NCBI GenBank assembly: GCA_021234155.1
Contig: JAJEKV010000055.1
Location: forward strand, 314,001-378,000
Reading direction: 5' to 3'
Origin: Isoetes taiwanensis
Lineage: Eukaryota > Streptophyta > Lycopodiopsida > Isoetales > Isoetaceae
Length of the DNA stretch: 64,000 nt
Made by a program: the position numbers and the translations under genes. Positions 35,277 through 48,103 of this stretch are shown piece by piece (position 1 is the stretch's first letter; the number at the start of each line of letters is the position of its first letter). The notes below the pieces were generated by a model. That model was not told where the DNA came from. It made no database searches and was given only the letters and a program-made list of their open reading frames with translations.

Positions 35277-35489
35277 CTAGTTATGGATGCCCAGCGTTGC
35301 CGGGCTTGAGTACAATTTGAATATAGGCAACCATGAAGAAATAGGTAGAAGTGCATTGCCTTGCTACATTTGAAAGGGGCATGTAGAAGAAAGGAGATGA
35401 TATTGCAATTTTGATGTATGCAACCATGAAGGAGTAGGTATAAGCAGATTGCCTTTCTAGAGTTGAAAGGGATCATAGAATAATAGAGA
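35277..35489 (-). mobile_element. Complete 213-bp non-autonomous Helitron
   Basis: Minus-strand 5' end is TCTCTATTATTC (canonical plant Helitron 5' TCTCTA), preceded by host A. The 3' end is hairpin GCCCGGCAACGCTGGGC, 8 nt, then CTAG, followed by host T. There is no target duplication and insertion is between A and T, as Helitrons do. Internally a roughly 95-bp segment (GCAACCATGAAG.A.TAGGTA...GGAGATGATAT) is present twice in tandem, so the 5' terminal region itself was duplicated. No coding sequence. It shares its 3' end with the copy at 5174. Confidence 0.8.
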
Positions 35490-36499
35490 TGATATACTCC
35501 TCCTTGCCTCAAAATATATACTGGTTGATTTATTTTTTAGCGAAGCAAATAGTTTAGCAATCTTGAATTGAGGACAATTATCCAAGCACATGGACATCCA
35601 AATCCAATTGCTATTAGTCCATTGTAAGTCCACCTAAGAACATAGGCATGTGCCAAAAATTCTAAATTGTTCATATGCAAGGTCTCTCATCCAAAAAGGA
35701 TGGTACGCAAAAGATTTTGTTGAACATATTCTTGAGTATATCTTGCACATGTAGTTTCTATGCTACTTTAGGTTGGTCACTAATTACGCTGATATGATGA
35801 AATTACATAAAATATTAGAGATATTGGACAAACATACAATTAGGGATTTCCAAGTTGTAGTTAAGAACCTAAAAGAATGATATTACATCAATTCCAAAGG
35901 GAAAATTTAGAATATGAAGCACAGGTCTTTAGGTAAAACACATAGCAAGAAAACAAAAAATCATGAGCAACATTGAAGACCATTGGCCTTTCAATCCACT
36001 AATTCCTGAATGGTTTTGATTGTTGTGCGCTACGAAATAACAAATTACAGCTTGCAACTCAAATGTTTTGAATTTTGTACTTTTACTTTTATCATTAACA
36101 TGTCATCATTAACCAAGGTGCTTGTTGCCAAAAGAATTTCTACTTTTCGACACCCTTAAAGGCCATAGGCCATGGAAGACGAAGAAATATGCATGTCTAT
36201 TGATAGAGATTTGCAAGCATGTACCAACAGGCTTGTCTTTTTCATTTTCTGAGATACAATCTTAGCTGGAACATAAGTAGAATTAGAGAGAAAGCTTTTG
36301 ATCAAGTTTCTGCTTCAAAACCTGCAACATGCTGTTTTTGTAATCTTAGTGTCTTTAAGAGGTCCAATTCTGCAAAAGAATGTACATCCTCTGCCAATTT
36401 AGCTACATAGAGACATACAATCATATCAGTTCTTCCTTCGCCTCAATGAAAATATCTGCAAAAAACATAAAAGCATGGATAGTACTTACAATAATATTT
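35490..36499. other. Intergenic DNA, nothing recognised
   Basis: No supported genes or repeats. Confidence 0.5.
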
Positions 36500-37005
36500 G
36501 CCAGGCTCATGTTGTGTTCTGGCATGCAACCTCCTAGTAGGGCCTATTGCTTTTGTGTTACACCTCTAATGAAGATGTTAGCATACCTGAAAGGTTTGCA
36601 TCCAAAATTAAATTATCCTTCTGATGAACCTGAATAACAAAGGATACAGATCTCCTTTGTAAATGTTGCATTTGCACAACAAACATTGTGAAAAATCTAA
36701 ATATCGTTACCTTAGGGCCTTTGCATACACCCTGTTTTGGGATGAGATTCTATATACAGTACAATGAGGCCATTTGCATAAACCCAGGGACAGGATGAGA
36801 TTCTATACATGGTACAATTAAGGTCATTTGAACACATGTATTTGAGGCAAATGTTTTATGTGCCCGAGATGCAAAGAACCTCTCTTACTCGTGCCATTTG
36901 GTTGCGGGCAGAAATGCATATTAGAAAAACTAACCTGCAATATACATTGCATCCAGCATTGTAGAGACACCATATAGTTCAAGATTGTGCAAATTCCAAC
37001 CTGAA
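36500..37005. repeat. Copy 1 of the F-box flanking repeat
   Basis: About 500 bp starting CAGGCTCATGTTGTGTTCTG with CATGCAACCTCCTAGTAGGG. Internal landmarks are TTGGGATGAGATTCTATATA and AGATGCAAAGAACCTCTCTT. It is closely matched at 38938-39150 (left half only) and 39606-40050 (nearly full). Because copies 2 and 3 lie immediately 5' of the two F-box copies on the minus strand, copy 1 marks a third duplication unit whose F-box part is lost. Confidence 0.85.
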
Positions 37006-37440
37006 AAGTCTGCTGGAATTGGAGATAAAAGCCATGCGAGCATTGGGGGTAAGAAGTCCAACCAACATGGGTAGTACCAAATTTTTGAATTATGGCAAAT
37101 CAGACGCTGAAGCTTTTATCGCTGTGGACGGAGCTTTTTACTTCTATGATGAATTGAGGCCAAGAAATTGCATAAGGCCTTTGCCTTCGGCATTGTCAAA
37201 ATTCATAGCTGGCCATGCCTGAAATGGTAACTTGGATTTGGTGAAAGACCTGTGAACAGATGGGAAATATTTGGGGAAGTTGTGAATCTATTCTATCCTA
37301 TTTGTGGTTTGGGTGCAGAAATTGCTTGCACATTTTCAAGACACACAATATCAGACATGTACGAACTAGCTAATATCTTTTCTGCAACATGGCTCAGAGC
37401 TCGTTGTAACGTAGAGCAAAAAATAAAGATGGAGGCATAG
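37006..37440 (+). other. Short plus-strand coding-like frames, unrecognised
   Basis: Two frames, one ending FIAVDGAFYFYDELRPRNC then KFIAGHA, the other reading VNRWEIFGEVVNLFYPICGL and HTISDMYELANIFSATWLRA to a stop at 37440, look more protein-like than the surroundings. The first recalls the 'vdG.lYf.de' strands of kelch-type F-box proteins on the opposite strand from its neighbours. No start, splice pattern or family can be fixed. Confidence 0.25.
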
Positions 37441-37658
37441 CCAGCCATAAGATTTTACAAAACACGTACATAAAAAGAATTTCAAAAATGATTTGTATAA
37501 AGTTGAAATTAGAAAATAAATAAAGCAAGCTTTTCAACTGCACTTGAAGACAATGCAAGACACAAATTAGTTACTTATGACGCTACCTGAGGATGTTCTA
37601 TGGAATGGGCAGAGAAAGTCTTGTTCGATATGCAAAACCATCTTCAGTAAGCATGCTC

Positions 37659-38880
37659 TCAGTATGCTAAAACATCTGCATGTAACCTGCAAAAGCAAGC
37701 AAATAATGGCAAATCAATAGTGCAATCCTTTGAGCTCCTCCAAGTAAGCATGTCTCTATAAGTTTCATTCACTGTATTTCTTACCTTATACAGATGCAAC
37801 CGAGAAAAGTTATGATTTTGAGGGACCCCAAACATCCATGATTTAGTATAATCTCCATCCTTTCCCCAAGGTAGTGTTGTGATAGACTTCAATAACCTCC
37901 ATTCGGATGTGCCAGTATTATATGTCCACAGCACTATCCATCCATTCGACCAAACCCCATCATCACTACTTGGCCATATAATTCAAACAACTGAGGCCTC
38001 ACATCTTCACAAGTTCCTTCGCTTAAAGGATAACAAAGACTGATCTTTTGTTGGATTATATCATACGTTATAACAATTGGATCGTCCATTTTGTCATAGT
38101 ACCTCCCATTGTAGATATTATCAAATGCAAGAAAATATGCAATTCCCCTGACAATAACAGTTTCATAGGAGCAATAATCTTTATAGTCAAGAAAAACATC
38201 TATAGGAACTTGTGTCCAACATCCTGTCATTGAATCGAATACAAAGGGTGGAACTTGCCTTGCTGCTAATGCTAGCAAAAACCCTGGGCCTGCCTGTTTT
38301 GGATATAAGCAACAATGTCCAATAGACATAACGACAGTGTCAAAACCGGCCTCCCAGACAACCTCAGGGATATTGATCCACTCATTCAGTACAAGGTTAC
38401 ATACAACTAATATTCGCTTCTTTGGCATGTGATCATTCAGATTTCGAAAGCATATTAAACCTCCTGCAGAGGTAAGAGGCACATAGCTATTGATGTTCAT
38501 ATTATCACCAAGATTGTAAAGGATTAAAGGCCTGGAAAGCGGATGCCAAAAGCCTGCAAAGTGATCGTATAATAAGACCTGCATTCCAGGCCCCTCTTTC
38601 CCCAAATCCAGCCAAGCCTTTTCAAAGCTATCACAAACTGCATTTTGCTGCCATCCAGGACCTGAGACATCGAGTTCTCGTCAAATAGAGCTAAGAAAAA
38701 AGAGGCCGATGTCGTGCTACAATGGTCCATATAAGAAGTTGAAAAAAACAAAGTACTCCATTGTCTACAGACAGACTTAAGACGAAGACGATGCAACAAT
38801 GGCAAGCTAGGGGGGAAATAAACTAAGAGTCTTAGAAAATTTGTTACCTTCTGCAAAAGGCTCTGAAGATTTTTGGTCTA
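37659..38880 (-). pseudogene. F-box/kelch-like gene, copy 1 (frameshifted, 3' part kept)
   Basis: The N-terminal part has SLPLLHRLRLKSVCRQWSTL, the core of an F-box (binding site for SKP1 in SCF ubiquitin ligases). It is followed by a kelch-like body (LLYDHFAGFWHPLSRPLI; FDSMTGCWTQVPIDVFLDY; NTGTSEWRLLKSITTLPWG). Compared with copy 2, copy 1 has a premature TAG before the F-box, a 1-nt deletion near 38681, and another frame change near 37955 in a GGGG/TTT run. A splice donor AAG|GTAAGA follows HLYK near 37790 and a last exon lies near 37690-37659. The full 3' half survives here only. Target unknown. Confidence 0.75.
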
Positions 38881-38937
38881 TCCACTCCGATATACAAATG
38901 TCAACCCCTGCACATGCATATATCAGTACTATAGCTC

Positions 38938-39150
38938 TTTACCAGGCTCATGCTGTGTTCTGGCATGCAACCTCCTAGTAGGGTCTATTGTTTTTGTGTT
39001 GCGCCTCTAATGAAGATGTTCACATACTTGAAAGGTTTGCATCCAAAATAAAATTATTGTTCTGATGAACCTGAATAACAAAGGATACAGATCTCCTTTG
39101 TAAGTGTTGCATTTGCGCAACAAACATTGTGAAAAAAACTAAATATCGTT
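38938..39150. repeat. Copy 2 of the F-box flanking repeat (partial)
   Basis: Left half of the 500-bp repeat at 36500, joined near 39150 directly to the truncated 3' end of F-box copy 2. The junction therefore is the breakpoint of the tandem duplication. Confidence 0.85.
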
Positions 39151-39580
39151 AAGGCAGATAGCTATTAATGTTCATACTATCACAAAGATTGTAAGGGATT
39201 AAAGGCCTGGAAAGAGGATGCCAAGGGCCTGCAAAGTGATTGTATAATACCTGCATTCTAGGCCCCTCTTTCCTCAAATCCAGTGAAGCCTTCCCAAAGC
39301 TATCACAGACTTTGTTTTGCTGCCATCCAGGACCTGAGACATCACGTTCTCGCTCAAATAGAGCTAAGAAGAAAGAGGCTGATGCTGTGCTACAATGCTC
39401 CATATAAGAAGTTGAAAAAAACAGAGTACTCCATTGTCTACAGACAGACCTAAGACGAAGATGATGCAACAATGGCAAGCGAGGGGGGAAATAAACTAAG
39501 AGTCTTAGAAAATTCGTTACCTTCTGCAAAAGGCTTTGAAGATTTTTGGACTCCGATATACAAATGTCGACCCCTGCACA
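39149..39580 (-). pseudogene. F-box gene, copy 2 (N-terminal part only)
   Basis: One open frame runs SESKNLQSLLQKVTNFLRLL, then RLPLLHHLRLRSVCRQWSTL, then FFLALFERERDVSGPGWQQ and LYNHFAGPWHPLSRPLIPY. It is about 90% like copy 1 at the DNA level. It retains the reading frame that copy 1 lost, but stops after NSYLP because the duplication junction removed the 3' two-thirds. A 3-bp deletion (in frame) also separates the copies. Confidence 0.8.
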
Positions 39581-39605
39581 TGCATATATCAGTACTATAG
39601 CTCTT

Positions 39606-40050
39606 TACCAGGCTCATGCTGTGTTCTGGCATGCAACCTCCTAATAGGGCCTATTGCTTTTGTGTTACACCTCTAATGAAGATGTTCACATACTTGAAAG
39701 GTTTGCATCCAAATTTAAATTATTGTTATGATGAACCTGAATAACAAAGGCATTTGCACAACAAACATTGTGTAAAAACTAAATATCGTTACCTTAGGGC
39801 TTTTGCATACACTCTGTTTTGGGATGAGATTCTATATACAGTACAATGAGGCCATTTGCATAAATCCAGTTACAGGATGAGATTCTATACATGGAACAAT
39901 TGACGTCATTTGAACGCATGTATTTGATGTGCCCGAAATGCAAAGAACCTCTCTTACTCATGCCATTTGGTTGCGGACAGAAATGCATATTAGTAAACTA
40001 ACTTGCAATATACATTTTCTAAACTGCATCCAGCATTGTAGAGAGACCAT
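39606..40050. repeat. Copy 3 of the F-box flanking repeat
   Basis: Matches 36500-37005 over nearly its full length with several deletions (for example a gap near 39750 and another near 39925). It lies just 5' of F-box copy 2 on the minus strand and so probably represents the native upstream region. Confidence 0.85.
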
Positions 40051-40523
40051 ATGGTTCAAAGAAAACCACCTGTGGAAAAGGGTCTACGTAACACCAACCA
40101 GATCTATAGTAAATCACAACAATCTATTCAAGCTAGATGCACACCAAGAAGCCCTAAATATCAGCAGCAGAACTAAACACCTTAACCTGCATCATGAAGA
40201 TTAGCAGCAGAATTAAATGCCCTAACCTTCATGAAGATCAGCGCCATGCTTAGAATCTGTAGGCGCCCAAGCCATTCACGCCCCATCTGCATCTGCACGA
40301 AAATGCTGGAAGAGGAAAGGTTGTGGGCATGCACGAAAGAAAAATTATTTGCACGTAAAACACGAACGCATAAATCATACTCACAAAATTTTCTCGATTT
40401 TTAGACAATCGAAATTTTTTTCCGGGAGCCAAAACTCTTAAAACCTTAGAAAAATGAACTTTCAAAAAATCCAAAAAAGTTTTTAGCCAAACCGGAAAAA
40501 CCCAAATTAAAAGGGTTGATGCA

Positions 40524-41640
40524 CTAGACAACATGATCTAACCACATCATGTTGTCCTTACATGAATTCCATTTAGTCCGAGGTTCACATACACATTTTA
40601 GGTAAGGACACATGGTCCTCCAGACTCTTTTTAAATAAAAGCCATCTCTTGGAATTGTGGAGTAGGCCATGTGGCCTTTCTGCCTTAAATACATATTTTC
40701 ATCCCTCTCACACTTTTTATCAAAAAATCTATGGTCTACATTAAGTCTCAATCTTGTGCACCATCTTTTCCATTCTTTCTGCTGCTGTCTTTGTAGCATG
40801 CTCTTGTTCCAGTGTAATATCCCCTAGCATTATCCAAGAGTCGCTACTAATTGGGTCCAGGGCCCCAAAGTTTTTGGTGCGCCATATACCTGAATTGCAA
40901 AACAAAGGATGCCCTTCAACTAGCCTTTCTAGTATAATCAGAAAAATGAGGCAATTGTGCAAAGTAAAACTGAATTCTCTGTCATCCTCTTCTTTTCCAC
41001 TTGATACTTTGGTGTTCATGGTTTTTTTGTCCCCTTCGGATAAAAGTGACTCCCCGAATGGATCCTCATCATCTTATCCATTATTACTTGTGATGCCCTT
41101 ATCGCATATAGCATTGTCTTCGCAAGAAATTTTATTTTGTTGGCTTTTTCGAAAGCCTTTACTCCAGAGAAGAAATAACCTTTTGCTTGATCTTCCTCCA
41201 TGGTCCAATTGTACATCTTGCTAGGCAAGGCCTTATAGACATCGTCAATGATTTTAATGGCATCTTCCCATTCATTTCCCGCTTTGTTTATCTAGGGTAC
41301 CATACATATTTAACCAACCATTGAAGCCAAAGCGAGATATGGCTGATAAGTCTTCAGGCTTCCTTGCAGCTTCTCTTTCCAGCAGGAGCATATGAACTTT
41401 TGGATTTTTAATGCAGCTGAGCAGAGTTTGCAATGCATAACTGGGACATGCAATCCTTGCTGCCTTCATACCCTAATGGTCCAAGGGTTTTGTTCCAAAC
41501 TAGTGGTACAAATTCCATATTATACTCCCATTGAGTATCGTCCATATCCTGAATACACAAATCCAGCATCATTGGTAGTATTATTTTCAATATTCAAGTA
41601 TTGCTCATTTATACCAAATGGATAGGATGCATCACTGGTA
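40524..41640 (-). pseudogene. Unrecognised degenerate protein-coding region
   Basis: A run of minus-strand frames reads like one decayed protein: NEWEDAIKIIDDVYKALPSK, YNWTMEEDQAKGYFFSGVKA, FLAKTMLYAIRASQVIMDKM, then SDSWIMLGDITLEQEHATKT and WRTMCPYLKCVCEPRTKWN. Upstream is LQTLLSCIKNPKVHMLLLER with FGFNGWLNMYGTLDKQSGK in another frame. I do not recognise the family. It may be a transposon-borne protein. Stops or frame changes occur about every 200 nt. Confidence 0.4.
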
Positions 41641-44600
41641 AGGCCAATGAAATGAAATTTCTAAAAAAAAACTCGGAAACAACTAGTCTAGGCAACAACC
41701 CTACTAGCAGTTCAAGCTACATCAACCAATCCATCAAGAGCCTTATCATTCTGTACATTAGTCGAGCATACTAAAGACAATACATCCCACTATGGTCTAT
41801 AAGGCATATGACTTTTCACTCATATATAAAGCATGTTCCTTTTTTGCTTCTTTCTATTTTCTTTGATGCAAAAAAAAAAACCTGGAAGAGACACGTGTCT
41901 TTGAAAAAAAATGAAAAAAAAAAAAAGGAGTGACGTCTTCTGAAATTGGCTGGAAGGATTGCCCGGATCTATGGAAAGATTGCGGCCCTGCGGACCTGCT
42001 GTGCTAGGCAGGTAGTACACGCCCCGAGGTCATAACTGGGGCCAATCTTGGAATATTTGGCATTGATGAGGGATTCCGAGCAATTTAAGGAGCTGCCCGC
42101 TCGTTGGTTTGCTTTTTTCGTGTTGTGGAGATGGGCTCGTTGTTGCTGAAATCGGAAGTTATGGGAATGTTGTGACTAGTGTGCTTCAAAATTGCCTGCC
42201 AGACATAGCTTTGACTAGTTATTGGAATTCGTGGTTATTTGAAGGGGAGGTCGCATGTCCATAACCGTCTTGGAGTCGTTAGGTGCCCTCTATATCAGCC
42301 TGAACCAAACTCGACGAAAGGTAATGTGTAGAAAGGGTTTGCTTTGCCATTGCAGCAAAAAACAATGTCGTTCACATCAAGGAAATGGTGCTGGCTTTTT
42401 GTTGCTTATGTGGTTTTTTCTTTGAGAGTTGTAATTGATATGATCAGGGTGGATCGATGGGAATTATTCGTTTGTCGTGCTTCCCGCCATCGCCGAGAAT
42501 CCCTCGCTTTTCTTCAAAATGTCGCCTCTTTTTTATTTGGTCCGCCATAGCTAAGAGCTCCAGCTTCCTTCTAGCTCGCCAAGATTCGATTCTTCATTTC
42601 CGCCATGTCTAGATTCTACTCTATCCCCGCTTCCTTCAAAATTTCTACCCACCCGGATCCTCCTGTTTTTGCCCAATGGTTCTAAAAAATACATCAGAAT
42701 TTACTTCACAGCTAAAATTTTAAAATGGGCATTAGAACTTTGTGCCCGTGCATCAATTTTCAACTCGATGCTTCAGCTCCCAGACAGAGTCTTCGCCCTT
42801 TGCCGGTTTTGGTGCTAAATTTTTTTCCAGAATTTTCACAGTTGCAGCCACCTAATAAAGAGGAAGATAATTTTTTTGGCAGATCCGGATGGGCAGACTG
42901 ATCATAACTGATGCATAATAGGATCAAATTCTTGCATTGGGAGGCAGAGGAGTTGCCGCCATACAAAGCATCTAAAGGGTGACGTTTTTTCCAAAATAAA
43001 AATGACCTTAATTTAGTAAGCAAACACGTTATATATCCACCATTTTTGCCTGTTCAAACCCTTAGCCTTAAAAAATTTTCTTCCCTCCATGTTTTTTCCG
43101 AGCGGTTTTTGTGGGGGGGGGTGGGTGATCACGATGGAATTTTAACGCCCGTGAGAAGTCAGAACATATAAGATGCTCCACAATACACCTAGACTATGTT
43201 ATTTGGGTCCCCCGGACACCTCCGACAATCGCCCAAAACAAAAAGCTTTTGCCGCCAGCGGATCGGTGGACGCTTTAATCCTCGATTATGACACCCTTCC
43301 TCACTCTGCGCACCATTCTTTTGTCAATTAAAACACCGGAGAGAGACCCCACAGAAACATATGAATTCCCCATGTATAATAAATGCTCTTTGATCAGAGC
43401 ATGATTATCTAGAAGACCCAAATCTTAACAGACAAGCGAGCTTCCGGAACAGGAAGGACTAATCGGAAGTTCTTTCTTGGCTGGTCTTAGCCTTATTGAA
43501 TTTTATCATCACACTGTGGCAGGGAAAAAATGTCGAAGCAGAGGATAGGAATAAAGGATCCTGGAAATCTCTTTAAAGATCTTATGTTATTTTTAAGGGA
43601 TGCCTTTGTGGAGTATAACAAGACCATTAGATATAGACACAAGTTTCTTGCTCCTCTGTTGCTTGCTGCGTCTCCTCCTCTCTCCATAGTGTTTTGCTGT
43701 TCAGATCATCTTCTTCAATCAACATTTGCTAAAGGGACAGTGATGCAACATGGATTTCATTAGTCATTGCAATTTCACATAAACAATCGAATACCTAACT
43801 CAATACATTGTTTCCTAACTCAATACATTGTTAGATGTTATGCTAAGGCCCCCTTGCTCCGTGGCATGCAAACATTGTTAGATGTTATGTTAATGCCCCC
43901 ATAATCAAAAGCAACAACTTTTTATTCCATGGGCACTGAAACATATGGCAAGAATATAGGTTCAACTCCTGCATGTTTTCCCTATTGGTCTAGTTGAAGT
44001 CCAATTATTATATCAAAGGCTGGTAATATCTACAAGAAATTTATCGCGGCGGCCGAAACTCTATTCTCAGCGAAGCATGAAGCACAATGAAACGCTATTC
44101 CGGCAGAGTTCCAATAGAGCACAATGAAGTCCAGCGAAATCTCTAAAACAGGGTCCAGAAATCTTTGAAAACTGGGTGCAAATTACTCTATGTCTGAAGC
44201 AGCCTCGTAATTGCTGAAGCAGGTAAGAAGACAACGAAAATCCCAAGGGTGTTATGTCGTTTTCCACTGATTATCCTAGGTTCTTAGCTACTCCAAATCT
44301 TCGTCCTCTGCTAGAAGGATCTGACAGAGGTCTAAGCCTCCAGTTTGCATAAATTGGACGGAGAAAGGATGACTTGGTCGGCGGAAAAGGAAGGATCCAG
44401 GGCCGCTTTTTTTTACAATTTCATGGATGAGAAGATCCAACAGGGCCTGGGCAATGCTTAGAAAGAATTAACGGGTTCTATATTTTCTGCGACAGACCCA
44501 TAGAACCAGCCAGGATTTCAGCTATAAGCAAACAGGCAGAAAAGATCCGAGCAAAGGAAATTTTGTGGCAACTCTTGCAGACAATGGCCGGTATTGGTTG

Positions 44601-46950
44601 TTGCATTAACCGTTGGAAGCGTTGCCTCAGAGCAGGGGAGCTCTTGCTCTATTCCAGCACGAAACCATTGCCATCTCGCCGGAATGGCTATTCTACCAAA
44701 ATAATGCATGGGAGAAATCCCGAGTTTTAAATTGACACAAATGAATAAGGGAGGGTGCCCGGTGATGGCATACTTAAGAGCAAAATGGTCCGATGAAAGC
44801 CCTCTGCTGCTCAGATGAGGACAACAATGGCTCATTCGAATCTTCTGGGCGCTTATATGCAAAATCTAGTGAAGCATGACATATAGTGGCAAATTATCTA
44901 GATAAATGCATGTTTTACTCGCTTTAAGGATGAAATCTGATCTTGTATGAAATATAATACGAGTCTGAAAGAATCATTGGGGATGATGGGGCACTATGGA
45001 ATGCGGGCATGGGGTGACACGACGATGGCCAATACATACAACGCTCGGTTTAGAGTGAAAAAACTGTGGAGCTTGTCATGTGTATCGCATCCAGCGACTG
45101 AGATGAGAGGCCGAGATTATGATCCAAGTCTTATGATCTTATTGGCCCTAATTTAATGGCCAAGATTAACAGCCCAGAGTTGATCTCGAATTGTGTTTTT
45201 TTGGGCCGCTTCTATCTCCCTCCTCTCCCGCTTCATGTCTATCTCTGTCAACCTCAAATAGAGAGCAGCATCTTTCTCAGTTGAGTGGGCCACTAAATTG
45301 AACCTTGATTGGGGTCTTTAAATCTGTCCTTGCTAATGACCTATAGGCTTTAGCCAAAATTGAAGATAAATTGACTTTAAATAGATAAGAAAATAATGTT
45401 GCAACAACAAAGCATTGCCATTATTTTTGTGCATATTGAGTAGGTAAAGAAGAGAAGCAAATAGGTAAAAAAATATGGTGAGGAAAAAGTATAGCATCAA
45501 CGGCTGAGATGAATGGAAAATAAATGGTCGAGATTGCGATCCTGGTGCTTTGACATTATTGGCCACAGCGGAGATTCAGGAGGCAAAACCCTCTTTTTTT
45601 CCTTTTGCCGCCTCCTATTGCGCGCCTTTTCTCTCCTTCGATTTCTTTTTTCTCTCTTCCTATTCTTGATCTTCCTGCTGTGGAGATAGCGCAGTGGCTA
45701 TGGCCTAGTTTTTTCTAGAACAGAGCAAAAGCGGTCATGGAGAGCCCGAATTCTGACTAAATGGGCCGAGTAACAGGGGAATGCCGGATTTCTGACTTGT
45801 ACCATTTTCAAGAAAAAGGTACGGTTTTGAAAGGTTGTATTCTTATCCGCTTGAAGTACATCCGCTTTCCATTCGGAATCATGGAGCATGGCTCATACCG
45901 CTTTTTCCATATTAGGGGCACTCCGGGCTTTCCATTCGGGTAGCATATAACCGGATTCACATTTCGCACCATTTTAGAAAAAGGAGGTTATGTAATCCTC
46001 GCCAGTATAATCCTTGTTATGCCTACCGAGCTCTTACAAGAGCACGGTAAAGTTTTAATTGCCTGAAGTTTTAGATTTGTGCGGGGGTTAATTTGCGCAA
46101 GCAAGACTAAAATCGCTATGGATATAAATCGCCCTTTGATGGGTTCAATGGCCAACCTGTAGTCTTTGATGGAGATTGTGGCTACTATAGCAGCAAAGAT
46201 CGCCAAAGGTACGCACATTTTATTCTTTTCTTTTTGTTACTTTTGTTGCTTTATCATTTCATTTTCGTTCATTTGGTTTTTATTTGTAGAAGCGGTCGGG
46301 GATCATAGAGCATGGAGTGCCCCCGATATGGAAGAATATTTACTTGGCAGAGTTGCTTGAAAGGTTACGAAAGGTTGTATTCTTATAGCTATTACTGGAC
46401 ACCTTACCCACAACCAGCTTAATTTCTTTCTTCGTCTTAGCCTTTCACTCTATTGTAACAATACATTTTGAATATCATTGTTTGTTTTTCACCGTTGAAA
46501 GTTTCAAGCAATTGTGTTTTAGCAGTAGATCTGGAGTATATCATAAAGTATTCCCTCATTTAAAGGTTGTAAAACAAGAATGTAAAAGAAGCTATAAAGC
46601 ATGCTATAATTTGCATTTTAACAAAATACTTTAACCAAAAGCAAACATCATTGCCTAAAACATCTTAGTATCATTTATTGGTTTAGAAAAACAACACCTG
46701 AAAACATCTATTTTTATAAAACTACATGTGATTTCTATGTAAAACTATATATCAAAATTTGTTCTCATCAGAAAAACAATACTAAAAACAACAGTTGTTT
46801 TGAGAAACCACATTTATCTTCAACACTTGGAAACAACATAGTTAAGAGCAAAAATGAGAAAACTACGTGTAGTTTCTAGCAAAATCGGACAAAATTCTCT
46901 ACGTAGTTTTTTAGTGTTGTTTTTTTGCGATACAACAGTTAAAAATAACA
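41641..46950. other. Long stretch without recognisable genes
   Basis: Several frames of 60-114 codons occur on both strands but none resembles a known family or shows a splice pattern. I see an A-rich patch at 41868-41926, a poly-G stretch near 43112-43124, and a diverged duplication relating 45067-45160 to 45495-45570 (CATC.A.CG.CTGAGATGA, GGCCGAGAT.., ATTGGCC). I also see two copies of CGAAAGGTTGTATTCTTAT or a one-base variant (45828 and 46366). These are weak traces of old repeats. Confidence 0.5.
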
Positions 46951-47108
46951 CGTGGACGTTTTAAGTTTATTAAAAACCACATATCTACTTTTTAGGAAAA
47001 AAACACTTGAAAACTACAACTAACTTTAAAAACAACATGTGTGGACATTTTAAGTTTATTAAAAACCACATATCTACTTTTTAGAAAAAAAAACACTTGA
47101 AAAGTACA
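46951..47108. repeat. 89-bp tandem duplication abutting Ty3 remnant 2
   Basis: Two units containing TTTTAAGTTTATTAAAAACC, ACATATCTACTTTTTAG and AAAACACTTGAAAA, at 46952 and 47041. The second unit ends a few bases from where the RT reading frame of the Ty3 remnant breaks off (about 47110), so the array marks the truncation junction. Similar AACAACA/AAAACTAC motifs occur more loosely back to 46690. Confidence 0.8.
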
Positions 47109-48103
47109 TCTAATGTCCCTGCAACTTCTGAAGGACCTTCCAAACATGTTCTTCATGCTCTGCCAAAATCTTCGAATAAACCAGAATATCATCCAGATAG
47201 ATGATCATAAAGAGATTCAAAAACTCCCTAAAAAATATCGTTAGCCATATGCTGAAAGACCGCTGGAACATTGGTAAGGCCGAAAGGCATGACGGTATAC
47301 TCGAAATGACCATACCGAGTTTGAAAGGTTATCTTTCACTCATCACCTTTCCTGATCCGGATAAGATTATAGACACCTCGAAGATCGATTTTGGTAAAGT
47401 ATCGTGCACCTTGTAATCACTCAAATAACTCTGGAATCACATGGAGCTGATTATGCACAGTGATCTTGTTAAGGCCGCCATAATCCACAACAACTGCAAA
47501 GAACCGTTCTTTTTTGAAACAAAGAAGATAGCAGCTCTTGCAGGTGACTGAGAATGTCAGATAAATCTAGTCGCAAGATTCTCCTCGATGTAGGTCCTCA
47601 AAGTCTCCAATTCTGTTAATGACAAGACGTAGATAGGGCCATATGGCGGGTTGTCCCTGGCTGAAGATCAATAGGGCAATCATAGGGACGATGCTCCCGA
47701 AGCTATTGGCTTTGACCTTATAAAAAATGTCGTCAAAATCCTTGTACTTATCTGGAAGGACAGGAACAGACATTACTACAGCAGAGCTAGGCGAAGGATG
47801 AACTTGGATTGCAAATGCCGAACTGGGATCTTGTCTACTAGATCTAATGAACTTGTGAAGAGAGATCTTCGAGATACGGAGCTGAGGGTTTAAAGAAGCC
47901 TCTACGGAAGCAGGAGCAGGAGCAGGAGCAGGAACAGGAGCATGAGCAATTGGAACAGGAACTAGGGCAGGAACCGAAGCAAGAACTGGAGCTGGGACAT
48001 CATCTAGACCATGGTCAGAATCTGAGACATGAACTGAAGCAGAGACAAGAGCCGAATCAGGACATGGAGCAGAAACATGAACAACAAAGACGGAATCAAG
48101 AGC

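Noticed and set aside
38806-38848. Intron between GCAGAAG|GTAACA and CCCTAG|CTTGCC in the F-box
   Set aside because: It would be only about 41 nt, shorter than plant introns usually are, and the unspliced frame is open in copy 2.
45682-45710. GGAGATAGCGCAGTGGCTATG resembling a tRNA 5' half
   Set aside because: No matching acceptor stem, anticodon arm or T-arm follows within tRNA distance.
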